64,000 bases of DNA from Exiguobacterium sp. KRL4 (GTDB taxonomy: Bacteria > Bacillota > Bacilli > Exiguobacteriales > Exiguobacteriaceae), in contig NZ_MOLV01000007.1 in assembly GCF_001870785.1 (NCBI RefSeq), forward strand, positions 62,001 through 126,000, given 5' to 3'. This document shows, piece by piece, positions 15,512-23,811 of the stretch. The notes under the pieces were generated by a model. That model did no database searches. It was given only the letters and a program-made list of their open reading frames with translations, and was not told the DNA's origin. The first letter of the stretch is position 1. Every line of letters starts with the position of its first letter. Both the position numbers and the translations under genes were made by a program.

Positions 15512-17905
15512 ATGAAGAAATGGCTCGCAGTTGCCCTCGGAACAGGACTTGTCCTGTCCTATGCCGGGACCGGTCATGCTGAGAAAGCAGACAAAAAAGA
15601 CAAGACGAAATGGAAGATGGTCTGGTCCGATGAATTCACGAAACAACAGCTTGACCGGACGAAGTGGACGTATGATACCGGGAACTGGATTGTAGATGAA
15701 AATGGAAGCGCTATCACACCGGGTTGGGGCAATAATGAAAAACAATATTATACGACCAAAAAAGACAATTCCTTTATCCGTGACGGCAAACTGGTCATCC
15801 GGGCGAAAGAAGAAAAAACGACCGACTCGCTCGGTTCGTACGACTATACATCAGCTAAATTGAAAACCAAAGGCTTATTCAGCAAGACATACGGCCGTTA
15901 TGAAATCAAAGCAAAACTGCCGACCGGCAAAGGTTTATGGCCGGCATTCTGGATGTTGCCGGAGCAGGACAAGTACGGGGCATGGGCCTCGTCCGGTGAG
16001 ATTGATGTCATGGAAGCATGGGGCAGTCAACCGGACAAAGTCGCCGGAACAATTCACTACGGCGAGAACTGGCCAAACAATAAATATACCGGCAAGGACT
16101 ATCACTTCCCGGACGGCGGACGGATTGACCAATGGCATACGTATGCCGTCGAGTGGGAGCCGGGCGAACTCCGCTGGTACGTGGACGGCAACCTCTATCA
16201 AACGCAAAACGACTGGTACAGCAAAGGCAAAAACACGGCAACGAACTACAGTTATCCGGCACCTTTCGACCAAAACTTTTATCTTGTGATGAACCTCGCG
16301 GTCGGCGGCTGGTTTGACGGCGAAGTCGACGAAACGACGAAGTTCCCGGCTGAGATGGAAGTCGATTATGTCCGGGTCTATGATTTGAAGAACCGTGACT
16401 ACCGCGAACCGGTCGAGCCGGTTTATGAAGATGTGACGTTACCGGACGGGGCAAAACAACCTTTAGAAGACGGCAATCTCGTGTATGACCAAGCGTACGA
16501 AAAAGCAATTAAGACGATCACAGACGGCGCGCAGACACTTGACCCGACATACTGGAACTATGTGACGTTGCCTGACTTCGGCGGCAAGGGATCGGTCGAC
16601 GTGACAGAGCAGGACGGAACCCGTTTCGCCAGCGTCACGATCGACCAACCGGGGGCTCAAAACTATGCCCACCAGTTGATTCAAAAGATTTCCCTCGCCC
16701 AAGGCGGACGGTACGAAGTCAGCTTTGACGCCAGCAGTGAAGAAGCACGGACGATCGTTGCCAAAGTCGGCGGCGGGGCAGAACGGGGCTACACCAAATA
16801 TTCGAATGAAGAAGTCATCGATTTGACGCCAACCGTCAAACGACATACGTTCACATTCGATATGGCAGCAGAAACGGATCTCGCGGCACGACTCGAATTC
16901 AATTTAGGTCTGGCGCAAGCCGGCGTTAAAATCGGGAACGTCCGTGTCGAACAGGTTCCACGCGGCGAAATCGATGAAACGGCAACCAAACCGGCTTTAC
17001 CGGACGGCAATCAGATCTACAACGGCACGTTTGACCAGGGCGCAATGGATCGCCTGACGTACTGGCAGTTTGATGCCGGTCAGACAAAAGGAACCGGATC
17101 GGTCGACTCGGTGACACGTGACTTTACATTCAAAACAAAAGCACAGATGAAAAAGGGACAACCGGCAACGCTGACGCAACGTGGTGTCCAGTTGCAGGAA
17201 AACCATCAGTATGTGCTTCGCTTCAAGGCGGACAGCAAGCGGATCAAACAGATTCAAGTCAAGGCAACAAATGCGGACGGAACAACAGCGTACTTGCCGA
17301 CGCGTGACGTACCGTTGACAAAACAGACAACGACCGTTGACATTCCGTTCACGATGACACAAGCGACGGATTTGAACAGTCAACTCCAGTTCAACTTCGG
17401 ATTGGCAAAAGGTGAAGTGACACTGGATGACGTCGAGTTGATCGATGTCACACCGGTTGAAGTCGACCGTTCACCGCTAAAAAACGGTTCGTTTTCGGAC
17501 GGACTGAACTTCTGGAGTTCGTACGTCCATTATGATGCGCAAGCTGTCGTCTCAACGGTCAATGACGCCGCGAAACTCGCCATCGCATCAGAAGGACAGG
17601 AACCATGGAGCGTTCTGCTGGAGCAAGGCAACTTACAACTCGTCAAAGGGCAGACATATCAGCTGACGTTTAAGGCATCGTCAACGGTCGCGCGACCACT
17701 CGAAGTCACCGTCGAGAATGCGGCATATACGCGTTACTTCAGTCAGATCGTCGAACTTGGCACAGAAGCGAAAACGTATCAGTTTGACTTTACGCTCGGA
17801 CAAGACGATACGGCCGGGTTGAAGTTCTTACTCGGTAAGGCAGCCGGTTCCCCGTTTGCGGCGCATGACGTAACGATTGATGATGTGAAGCTAGAAGTGA
17901 AATAA
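15512..17905 (+). CDS. Secreted GH16 endo-beta-1,3(4)-glucanase with three C-terminal CBM4/9-like modules
   Basis: 797 residues from the ATG at 15512, preceded by AAAGGAGG. A Sec signal peptide ends at about residue 28 (GHA/E). Residues 35-290 are a GH16 domain with the catalytic signature EIDVMEAW near residue 163, which has the ExDxxE arrangement of laminarinases and lichenases. Three repeated beta-rich units follow (about 300-475, 490-640 and 655-797). Each has NG.FD or YD-type openings and ends in a VTLDDVEL/VTIDDVKL-like strand, typical of CBM4/9 glucan-binding modules. There is no LPXTG anchor. The enzyme should cleave beta-1,3 or mixed-linkage glucan outside the cell, and its products are imported by the adjacent ABC proteins. 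Confidence 0.92.
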   Translation: MKKWLAVALGTGLVLSYAGTGHAEKADKKDKTKWKMVWSDEFTKQQLDRTKWTYDTGNWIVDENGSAITPGWGNNEKQYYTTKKDNSFIRDGKLVIRAKEEKTTDSLGSYDYTSAKLKTKGLFSKTYGRYEIKAKLPTGKGLWPAFWMLPEQDKYGAWASSGEIDVMEAWGSQPDKVAGTIHYGENWPNNKYTGKDYHFPDGGRIDQWHTYAVEWEPGELRWYVDGNLYQTQNDWYSKGKNTATNYSYPAPFDQNFYLVMNLAVGGWFDGEVDETTKFPAEMEVDYVRVYDLKNRDYREPVEPVYEDVTLPDGAKQPLEDGNLVYDQAYEKAIKTITDGAQTLDPTYWNYVTLPDFGGKGSVDVTEQDGTRFASVTIDQPGAQNYAHQLIQKISLAQGGRYEVSFDASSEEARTIVAKVGGGAERGYTKYSNEEVIDLTPTVKRHTFTFDMAAETDLAARLEFNLGLAQAGVKIGNVRVEQVPRGEIDETATKPALPDGNQIYNGTFDQGAMDRLTYWQFDAGQTKGTGSVDSVTRDFTFKTKAQMKKGQPATLTQRGVQLQENHQYVLRFKADSKRIKQIQVKATNADGTTAYLPTRDVPLTKQTTTVDIPFTMTQATDLNSQLQFNFGLAKGEVTLDDVELIDVTPVEVDRSPLKNGSFSDGLNFWSSYVHYDAQAVVSTVNDAAKLAIASEGQEPWSVLLEQGNLQLVKGQTYQLTFKASSTVARPLEVTVENAAYTRYFSQIVELGTEAKTYQFDFTLGQDDTAGLKFLLGKAAGSPFAAHDVTIDDVKLEVK

Positions 17906-17927
17906 CACGACTCAAATTGTTTTATAC

Positions 17928-17986
17928 AAAACGTCCAGAATGACTTCCTCGCTTGTCGAAGGGGAAGAGACTTCTGGACGTTTTTA
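17928..17986. terminator. Terminator closing the glucan operon
   Basis: AAAACGTCCAGAA (17928-17940) pairs with TTCTGGACGTTTT (17972-17984) around a long loop, followed by T residues. Confidence 0.8.
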
Positions 17987-18064
17987 TTATTCATGTAAAA
18001 AAAGGAATTTAAATCCAATTCGAAGAAAGGGTATACCATGCAATTTTAGAGGAGGAACACCATC

Positions 18065-18538
18065 ATGGTTCGTTCGACGAAACAGTATGTGGCTTTGTTT
18101 GCCGTGCTTTTGCTCGCGACGATCAGTATGAATGCCTGGCCGGCGAGCATCCATCCCGACGGTACAATCGGCCTGCTTCAAATCACCGCATCGCTTGTCT
18201 GGTTGGTCTTTTTGACGGCTTCCGTTGTTCTTGTTCGGGAAGAAAAGACGCTTTTGTTTGTCTTCTACTATCTAAGCTTCGGGTTTGTTGCCGGCACCGT
18301 GGTCTATTTAGTCACGTTTTTTGAGCGGTATTGGTTAGGAGAACTTTGGTTTGATATCGTATCAAGCATTCAATTCCCGTTTTATTATCTGTTCACCGTC
18401 CCGCTGTTTGGGTTTAATGCATGGTTTAACGTCTCATACGGACAGTTTGCAATGTTTGCCGGGTTTGCCTACATCCTGCTAGCGATTGGTATAAGCGTCC
18501 GGTATAAAAAGCTCGAAGCAAAGCGACTGCGGTACTGA
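18065..18538 (+). CDS. Small four-helix membrane protein, function unknown
   Basis: 157 residues with AGAGGAGG upstream of the ATG at 18065. Four to five hydrophobic segments cover almost the whole length, ending in a basic tail (RYKKLEAKRLRY). The positive end suggests a cytoplasmic C-terminus. No conserved catalytic or transport motif is visible and the family is not recognised. It stands alone between the glucan operon terminator and its own GC-rich terminator at 18575. Confidence 0.75.
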   Translation: MVRSTKQYVALFAVLLLATISMNAWPASIHPDGTIGLLQITASLVWLVFLTASVVLVREEKTLLFVFYYLSFGFVAGTVVYLVTFFERYWLGELWFDIVSSIQFPFYYLFTVPLFGFNAWFNVSYGQFAMFAGFAYILLAIGISVRYKKLEAKRLRY

Positions 18539-18574
18539 CAAGTGGATTTTCCTAAACCATCGTTTTCTTCTGAC

Positions 18575-18597
18575 AGCGCGCCTTGGCGCGCTTTTTC
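18575..18597 (+). terminator. Rho-independent terminator
   Basis: AGCGCGCC pairs with GGCGCGCT around a TT loop and is followed by TTTTT. Confidence 0.8.
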
Positions 18598-18619
18598 ATG
18601 CCGAAGAGGTGTATGAAGT

Positions 18620-19891
18620 TTAAGAACGAAGCGGAATGAGCTGATGGTGGAGAACCGATTCAATCAAGGCGACAGTCTCGAACGTCGCTGCGTAATCGAC
18701 TGTTTCGTGCTCCGTATGTTCGTGTCTATAGCCGACCGACAGATTGACGGAAGGAATTCCGAAGCCGGCAAATACGTTCGTGTCGCTTGATCCGCCGTTT
18801 GTCGTCGTCTGCCAATCGGGCATTCCGGCGAGACGTCCGGCTTCCTCGAACAGCTGACCAAACTCTTGTGTGCAGAACGGTATTTGATTTCGGCAGGCCG
18901 TGACAATATCCCGTGTTCCGCGGCGGTCGACGACGATGGCGGCATCCACATCATGGAGGAACTCAGGATCAATTCCTTCCGCGCCGCGGCATCCGATTTC
19001 TTCCTGAACGGTAAAAGCGAGTTTCAGGGTTCCAGAAAAGTTTGTATTTTGGACACGATCGAGTACTTCAAGGATTGCTGTGATTCCGGCACGATCGTCA
19101 GCTCCAAGGATGCCGCTGGAACTGCGGAGTGTCGTGCCGTCCTCGAGAATGACCCGACCTTCCTCGATCAGTTCGATCGTATCCATATGAGCGGACAGCA
19201 GGATGGTCGGACCGACGCCACATGTAATGGTCGCCAGGACATTTCCCCGTTTGTCGGTATAGAGGAAATCAGTCTGTGGTTTCAGTTCATTCCGAAGACG
19301 CATCGCGACCAATCGTTCCCGTCGGCTGACGCCGGGTACATCGAGCCAGGTCATCAAACGCTGTTTGAATCGTTCCAGTCGTAAAGTCTTGAGGTAGTGT
19401 TGATCTGCGGTCAACCGGTAGAGACGTTCCGCAAACAGCAAGAGGGAGGCGAACCCACTTCTGCGATAGTTCAGTTGCAATGTCAGATGAATCAGTTGCA
19501 TCGTCATCTGTTGCGGCAAGGCAAGCTCGAGAAGTTGCCATTGCTCCAAAGAGGGTGCTTGCTGGAGGGTGATTGAAGCTTGACCGCGGGCATGTCCGTC
19601 ACAACAAGACAATGTCGGGATATCGAGGGCGTTCAGCCAACGGACGATTCCCCGGATGTATGGATCAAAAGATTGATAAGGTAAGTCATTCGTCAATGGA
19701 TTTACAATCGCTTCTCGCCCGGGCAGATCCTGAAAAGGAACCTGCTGGATCCATTCGATCAGCCGGAGATCGCTCCAGTCATTAGTTGGATATTGTAAAA
19801 TGGATTTAGTCAGACGGGACACATGCGTTTTGCTGAACCGGTCGTCCTGGCTCAGACCGTGTCGCGCTAAAAGAATCGTTGCGTTTGTCAT
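18620..19891 (-). CDS. M20/M28-type zinc peptidase with an unusual N-terminal domain
   Basis: 423 residues from the ATG at 19891 (AAGGAG ten bases upstream). The C-terminal 230 residues carry the di-zinc peptidase pattern: SAHMDTI (His, Asp), GADDRAG (Asp), VQEEIGCRGA (catalytic Glu pair), VVDRRG (Asp) and EHTEHETV (His). This order fits M20/M28/M42-type aminopeptidases. The first 190 residues are not part of that fold. They contain SCCDGHARG, a cysteine pair with His and Asp, and may form a separate binding domain. The substrate cannot be told. It is divergent from the TPR/winged-helix gene at 19985. Confidence 0.82.
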   Translation of the reverse strand: MTNATILLARHGLSQDDRFSKTHVSRLTKSILQYPTNDWSDLRLIEWIQQVPFQDLPGREAIVNPLTNDLPYQSFDPYIRGIVRWLNALDIPTLSCCDGHARGQASITLQQAPSLEQWQLLELALPQQMTMQLIHLTLQLNYRRSGFASLLLFAERLYRLTADQHYLKTLRLERFKQRLMTWLDVPGVSRRERLVAMRLRNELKPQTDFLYTDKRGNVLATITCGVGPTILLSAHMDTIELIEEGRVILEDGTTLRSSSGILGADDRAGITAILEVLDRVQNTNFSGTLKLAFTVQEEIGCRGAEGIDPEFLHDVDAAIVVDRRGTRDIVTACRNQIPFCTQEFGQLFEEAGRLAGMPDWQTTTNGGSSDTNVFAGFGIPSVNLSVGYRHEHTEHETVDYAATFETVALIESVLHHQLIPLRS

Positions 19892-19984
19892 AAAAAAACA
19901 GCTCCTTGTCAGATAAGTTGTTTTCAGTGTAGCAAGGGAGCCGTGACAGGCTGTCACACGTCAAAAACGAAGGAGGCGGAAAAA

Positions 19985-20929
19985 ATGGAACTATCAGGAT
20001 ACCTAGAAGAGGGGCGGATCAACCGGGAGCTACCGAGAGGAACTGTCGAGGAGCGGGCAATCCATCGTCAAGCAAGACTCGACTTATATGTGCGTCAGGC
20101 AGAGTTTTATAAGTTATCGGATACACCGGACTATTACCAAGCAAAACGGTGGTTGCTGGAAGCCATTAAAATCGAAAAACATCATCCAATCGCGAACTAT
20201 CGATTGGGTTATATCTTGTATCGTGAACGTGAATATGAACAAGCCGCCTATCATTTAAAAACGGCACTTGATGGTACACGGACGGACGTTTTAAGTGACA
20301 CACAACTGATTTTAGCGAATACGTTTCTCGTCAATTGTGGCGTGGCGATTACGCGGGAAGCGTTGCGGAAGCTTGAAGATTTGGAACTTCAAATCGAGGG
20401 CGACATCGATCAAGAACGGATCGACTGTTATCGGGCCGAGATGGTCGTTCAGGATGAGTACGTACTGGACCGGATCTATTACCGGAAAATCACGGCAGGG
20501 CATGAAACGATTATCAACGAAGAAACGTTTCACGAGACGCAACCGGGTAAAACGGAACTATTGCTGAAAAGTTCAGATGCCGGAAAAACGTTACATATTG
20601 CCGGGCGACCAAGTGATTTGCTGAATCAACATATGTTTTTGACAATCGTGTTATTAAATCAAGCAACATTTCAAACGTATCCGGTCTTGCAGAGTGCTTT
20701 GTCCGAGCTGAGTGGACAAGACATCACGTACGATCATATGCGGCAGTTGATTCGAAGAATCCGCGATCGTTTTACCCTGCTGGATCTGATTGAGGCGACA
20801 CCAATAATCGTCCCGGGTTCTGCACGTCCTGTCCAAGGATTTCGGATTCACCCGAACTGGTCGGTGACAATTCTTTGTCGGGCAGATGATTTCATTCATC
20901 CGCTTCAAAAGGAGAGAAGCGATGTTTAG
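19985..20929 (+). CDS. TPR protein with C-terminal winged-helix-like domain
   Basis: 314 residues from the ATG at 19985, preceded by AGGAGG. Residues 35-120 contain two helical repeats of TPR character (the segment around AIKIEKHHPIANYRLGYILY has the expected small and aromatic spacing). The last 100 residues have a helix-turn-helix-like pattern rich in Arg (MRQLIRRIRDRF). The build resembles regulators that combine protein-protein contacts with DNA binding, but I do not recognise the family. The stop overlaps the start of the next gene by eight bases, so the two are coupled. Confidence 0.7.
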   Translation: MELSGYLEEGRINRELPRGTVEERAIHRQARLDLYVRQAEFYKLSDTPDYYQAKRWLLEAIKIEKHHPIANYRLGYILYREREYEQAAYHLKTALDGTRTDVLSDTQLILANTFLVNCGVAITREALRKLEDLELQIEGDIDQERIDCYRAEMVVQDEYVLDRIYYRKITAGHETIINEETFHETQPGKTELLLKSSDAGKTLHIAGRPSDLLNQHMFLTIVLLNQATFQTYPVLQSALSELSGQDITYDHMRQLIRRIRDRFTLLDLIEATPIIVPGSARPVQGFRIHPNWSVTILCRADDFIHPLQKERSDV

Positions 20930-21104
20930 TCCAGTCAGTGAACGTGAGGAAAAAAGCGGGAAACGAAAAGCAAAGTCCCGGAAGACAATTCGATTACGCG
21001 ATTCGGGTGCTTTTGCATTAGGATTATGGTTGACGCTTTTGATCCTCTTGGTAACCCCGTTAATCTTGATGTTTGTCGTCATGTATTTGGCGGGAACACA
21101 ATAA
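20922..21104 (+). CDS. Small single-pass membrane protein coupled to the TPR gene
   Basis: 60 residues from the ATG at 20922, with AAAGGAG upstream. It overlaps the TPR gene by eight bases. Residues 1-27 are highly basic (KSGKRKAKSRKTIRLRD). Residues 30-57 are a single hydrophobic helix. The basic N-terminus should stay in the cytoplasm. It could anchor or inhibit the upstream TPR protein, by analogy with coupled regulator-anchor pairs. That is inference only. Confidence 0.7.
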   Translation: MFSPVSEREEKSGKRKAKSRKTIRLRDSGAFALGLWLTLLILLVTPLILMFVVMYLAGTQ

Positions 21105-21121
21105 TTTAATTGGGTGTTCAA

Positions 21122-21158
21122 GAAAGGTCTGTCGCGAAGCGATGGATCTTTTTTGGGG
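21122..21158 (+). terminator. Terminator of the TPR/small membrane protein unit
   Basis: AAAGGTCTGTCGC and GCGATGGATCTTT pair over 13 positions, including wobbles, and run into T residues. Confidence 0.6.
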
Positions 21159-21283
21159 GTTCATAAAAACTTTCTGACAAATCATCCCTGTAAAAATCAA
21201 AAAATAAAAACACGTTCTAATAAAGTCCTTTATAATCAAATTATCACTAAAATTTGGAATTTTAGAATTGAGGAGGAATTGAC

Positions 21284-21583
21284 ATGAATAAAGCAGTAAA
21301 ACTCATCATGACAGGTGTACTTAGTCTCTCATTGATCAGTGTGACATCGGGAGAAAGCCATGCAGCGACTAAAGCAAAAGCCTTTAAAAACTGTACGGAG
21401 ATGCAGAAAACCTACAAAGGTGGAGTTTCTAAGAAAGCTGGACTCAAAAATCGGACCGGCTACGACAAAAACGGTAAAGCCATCTACAAAGAGACGAAAT
21501 ATAAAGCATATGTCAGCTTAGCGACGTATAACCTCAATACAAAAAGTGACCGTGACAAAGACGGCATCGCCTGCGAACGTTAA
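21284..21583 (+). CDS. Secreted excalibur calcium-binding domain protein
   Basis: 99 residues with AGGAGG upstream. The signal peptide ends near ESHA/A (about residue 28). The C-terminus is DRDKDGIACER, the DxDxDGxxCE signature of the excalibur domain, an extracellular EF-hand-like calcium site; a second conserved Cys is in KNCTEM. The mature region is basic and small. Such proteins are secreted or surface-associated and their exact roles are unknown. It has its own terminator at 21586 facing the thioredoxin gene. Confidence 0.9.
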   Translation: MNKAVKLIMTGVLSLSLISVTSGESHAATKAKAFKNCTEMQKTYKGGVSKKAGLKNRTGYDKNGKAIYKETKYKAYVSLATYNLNTKSDRDKDGIACER

Positions 21584-21585
21584 AA

Positions 21586-21620
21586 AAGACCCACTTCCCT
21601 TTTGGAAAGTGGGTCTTCGT
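21586..21620. terminator. Bidirectional terminator
   Basis: AAGACCCACTT pairs with AAGTGGGTCTT between the convergent excalibur and thioredoxin genes, with A/T runs on both sides. Confidence 0.8.
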
Positions 21621-21624
21621 CTGT

Positions 21625-21948
21625 TTAGTTGAAGTTTTTCTTGAGGAAGTCTGTGACTTCGTCCGGTGTTTTAGCGTTGGCACTGTGCAAGTGACCCAGT
21701 TTCTCGTTGTTTTGGAAGACAAGCAGGCTCGGAATCCCCATGACGACGTTGTCCGATGCGATTTCCGGGAACTCGTCTTTGTCGATCGTATAGATCGGAA
21801 GTTCGCTGAAGTGTGCTTCGACATCCGGCATGAAATAATCCATTCGTTTGCAGTCCGGGCACCAATCGGCTTCGAACTTGATGATGACCGGTGTCTCGCT
21901 TGCGATGAGTTCTTTAAATGTATCTTCACTCTTAATGTAGTTACTCAT
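21625..21948 (-). CDS. Thioredoxin-like protein
   Basis: 107 residues. The active site is WCPDCKR near residue 30, a CxxC variant (Cys-Pro-Asp-Cys) seen in YtpP-like and related small thioredoxins, followed by the cis-proline element GIPSLLVF. It lacks a signal peptide, so it is a cytoplasmic thiol-disulfide protein. It is monocistronic, with its terminator shared with the excalibur gene. Confidence 0.9.
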   Translation of the reverse strand: MSNYIKSEDTFKELIASETPVIIKFEADWCPDCKRMDYFMPDVEAHFSELPIYTIDKDEFPEIASDNVVMGIPSLLVFQNNEKLGHLHSANAKTPDEVTDFLKKNFN

Positions 21949-22115
21949 GTGTTAGTTCCCCCTGTTGATGTGTATAGTTTTAGTGTACTGATTCTAAGGG
22001 CAAGATGCACGAATTATGATCGAACGATACCCATTTTTCGCAAAAATGTTGCGGAGTGAAACACCGTTCAGTATGCGCAAATTGCACAAGAAGCGCCATG
22101 CAACAACAAAAGATG

Positions 22116-22132
22116 AATTGCCTTTAGGAAAC
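22116..22132. promoter_or_regulatory. MntR-like box upstream of the CDF exporter
   Basis: The core TTGCCTTTAGGAAAC differs at one position from the Bacillus MntR core TTGCCTTAAGGAAAC as I recall it. It lies about 120 bases before the CDF start. A position upstream of the promoter fits MntR activation of Mn exporters such as mneP. Binding is inferred. Confidence 0.6.
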
Positions 22133-22250
22133 ACTATTGGTCTTTTGTTAATTAACTAGTTTCAAGCAAAATGATTTCTATAGACCCACTTGATTTCGAC
22201 CTGTTACGATGAGGTTTGCTAATCGACAGAGCGAGTGGGGGCGACTACAA

Positions 22251-23120
22251 ATGGATCAACAAAAATACGATAATTTAAAGCTTGGCGAGCGCGGTGCCAT
22301 CATCAGCATCGTTGCCTATATTGTGTTATCGATCATTAAATTGATTGTCGGCTACACAGCGGATTCCGCTGCCTTACGGGCAGATGGCTTGAACAATACG
22401 ACAGATATCATCGCGTCGATCGCCGTCTTGGTCGGGTTACGGATCTCAAGACGTCCGGCAGATGATGACCATAAATACGGACACTGGAAAAGTGAGACGA
22501 TTGCCTCGATGGTCGCTTCCTTCATTATGATGGCAGTCGGGCTGCAGGTGTTGATCGATACGATTTCGACATTATTCGAAGGAAAACAGGAGTCACCGGA
22601 TATCGTCGCGGCGTATGTCGGGATGGGTTCCGCCATCGTGATGTACTTCGTTTATCGTTACAACCGGAACTTGTCACGGAAAATCGACAGCAAGGCGGTC
22701 ATGGCAGCCGCCAAGGACAACTTATCCGATGCTTGGGTCAGTATCGGGACGACAGTCGGAATCATCGGTTCCCAGTTCGGGATGCCGTGGCTCGATGTCG
22801 TGACGGCGATCATCGTCGGCTTCTTGATCTGTAAGACCGCGTGGGATATTTTCTCAGAAGCGTCCCATGAGCTGTCGGACGGGTTTGATGAACACAAACT
22901 CAAGATGTACGAAGATGTGATTTATGATCTCGACGGCGTCAAAGGGATCAAGTCAATCAAAGGCCGAAATTATGGCAACAATGAAGTCGTTGATGTTGTG
23001 ATTCTCGTCAACTCCCAGTTAAACGTCCATCAAGCACACGATATCGCGACGAAGGTCGAGGATACGTTGACCGATGAGTACGGCGTCTACGACATTCATG
23101 TCCATATCGAGCCGGAATGA
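22251..23120 (+). CDS. Cation diffusion facilitator, probable manganese exporter
   Basis: 289 residues from the ATG at 22251, with GTGGGGG upstream; a frame opening at 22209 has no site. Six hydrophobic segments are followed by a cytoplasmic ferredoxin-like domain. Metal-site signatures are ADGLNNTTDI in the second helix (Asp and Asn, an NxxxD/DxxxN pattern seen in Mn-type CDFs) and DNLSDAWVS in the fifth. The C-terminal HIHVHIEPE is the usual cytoplasmic metal site. It should export divalent cations using the proton gradient. The MntR-like box upstream and the Asn-containing site point to manganese (MneP/MneS type). Confidence 0.88.
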   Translation: MDQQKYDNLKLGERGAIISIVAYIVLSIIKLIVGYTADSAALRADGLNNTTDIIASIAVLVGLRISRRPADDDHKYGHWKSETIASMVASFIMMAVGLQVLIDTISTLFEGKQESPDIVAAYVGMGSAIVMYFVYRYNRNLSRKIDSKAVMAAAKDNLSDAWVSIGTTVGIIGSQFGMPWLDVVTAIIVGFLICKTAWDIFSEASHELSDGFDEHKLKMYEDVIYDLDGVKGIKSIKGRNYGNNEVVDVVILVNSQLNVHQAHDIATKVEDTLTDEYGVYDIHVHIEPE

Positions 23121-23127
23121 AGCAGAT

Positions 23128-23165
23128 AAAAGGAACGATCGTTTTCTGACGATCGTTCCTTTTTG
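23128..23165. terminator. Bidirectional terminator
   Basis: AAAAGGAACGATCGT pairs perfectly over 15 positions with ACGATCGTTCCTTTT, between the convergent CDF and methyltransferase genes. Confidence 0.85.
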
Positions 23166-23711
23166 TTAATTAAGGGGTTTATATCCGATGACTGCAACGG
23201 TATGGAATTGCCTTGAGACGAGACCTTCAACAAATGTAACATCGGAAAATCCATACTTTTTTGCCGCAGGAAGGAGTTCAACTTGGACTAAGTCCCTCAC
23301 ACCGGTCCAAATGACGTCATTTTTACCATCGCAGAACGTGATGACGAAATGACCACCCGGTTTTAACACTTTATAGAGATCTGCTAAAGTGCCGGAAATG
23401 TTTTCCCAAAAATAAAGCGTGTGTATGGTAAATACCTTATCAAATTGTTCGTTTTGAAAAGCTAATTTGTTTAAATCCCCATACAGAATATCGACCCGGT
23501 TTGAACGGATCGCTTCTTTGTTTCTTTTTTGTACAGAACGGAGCATGGCGGAAGAAGAATCGACACCAACAATTTGTTTCGCTGCTGTTTGATGTACAAG
23601 TCGTTCGATGGCATAGCCTGCCCCGCAACCTAATTCTAAAATGATATCATCTTTTTGGACGTTCAGCAGATTTATAGTCCACTCAGTCTCAGGTTGATGT
23701 TGTCTCACCAT
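23166..23711 (-). CDS. SAM-dependent methyltransferase (start codon problem)
   Basis: 181 residues from the first in-frame ATG at 23711. It is a class I methyltransferase: the SAM-binding motif I is ILELGCGAGYA near residue 25, the acidic end of strand 2 is VGVDSSS, and motif III-V residues follow with LKPGGHF. The ATG at 23711 has no ribosome binding site. The same frame stays open upstream through GTYIGEK and IKRFIDQQYAHPTG to a strong AAGGAG at 23807-23802. At the expected spacing the codons are ATC (23792) and ATT (23789), not ATG. The real protein therefore probably starts near 23792 with about 208 residues, from a rare start codon or after a mutated ATG. Substrate unknown. It follows the ASCH gene in an operon. 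Confidence 0.8.
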   Translation of the reverse strand: MVRQHQPETEWTINLLNVQKDDIILELGCGAGYAIERLVHQTAAKQIVGVDSSSAMLRSVQKRNKEAIRSNRVDILYGDLNKLAFQNEQFDKVFTIHTLYFWENISGTLADLYKVLKPGGHFVITFCDGKNDVIWTGVRDLVQVELLPAAKKYGFSDVTFVEGLVSRQFHTVAVIGYKPLN

Positions 23712-23811
23712 TTTTTCCCCGATGTATGTGCCAAACCGTCCTGTAGGATGTGCATATTGCTGATCAATGAAACGTTTAATGGTTGCAATGATGGTGATCC
23801 GCTCCTTCCGC

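Noticed and set aside
18065-18538. Transporter or channel role for the 157-residue membrane protein
   Set aside because: No transport motif or partner gene; hydrophobicity alone does not support a function.
22060-22250. Possible yybP-ykoY manganese riboswitch before the CDF exporter
   Set aside because: I could not find the conserved paired core elements of that class. The MntR-like box explains manganese control more simply.
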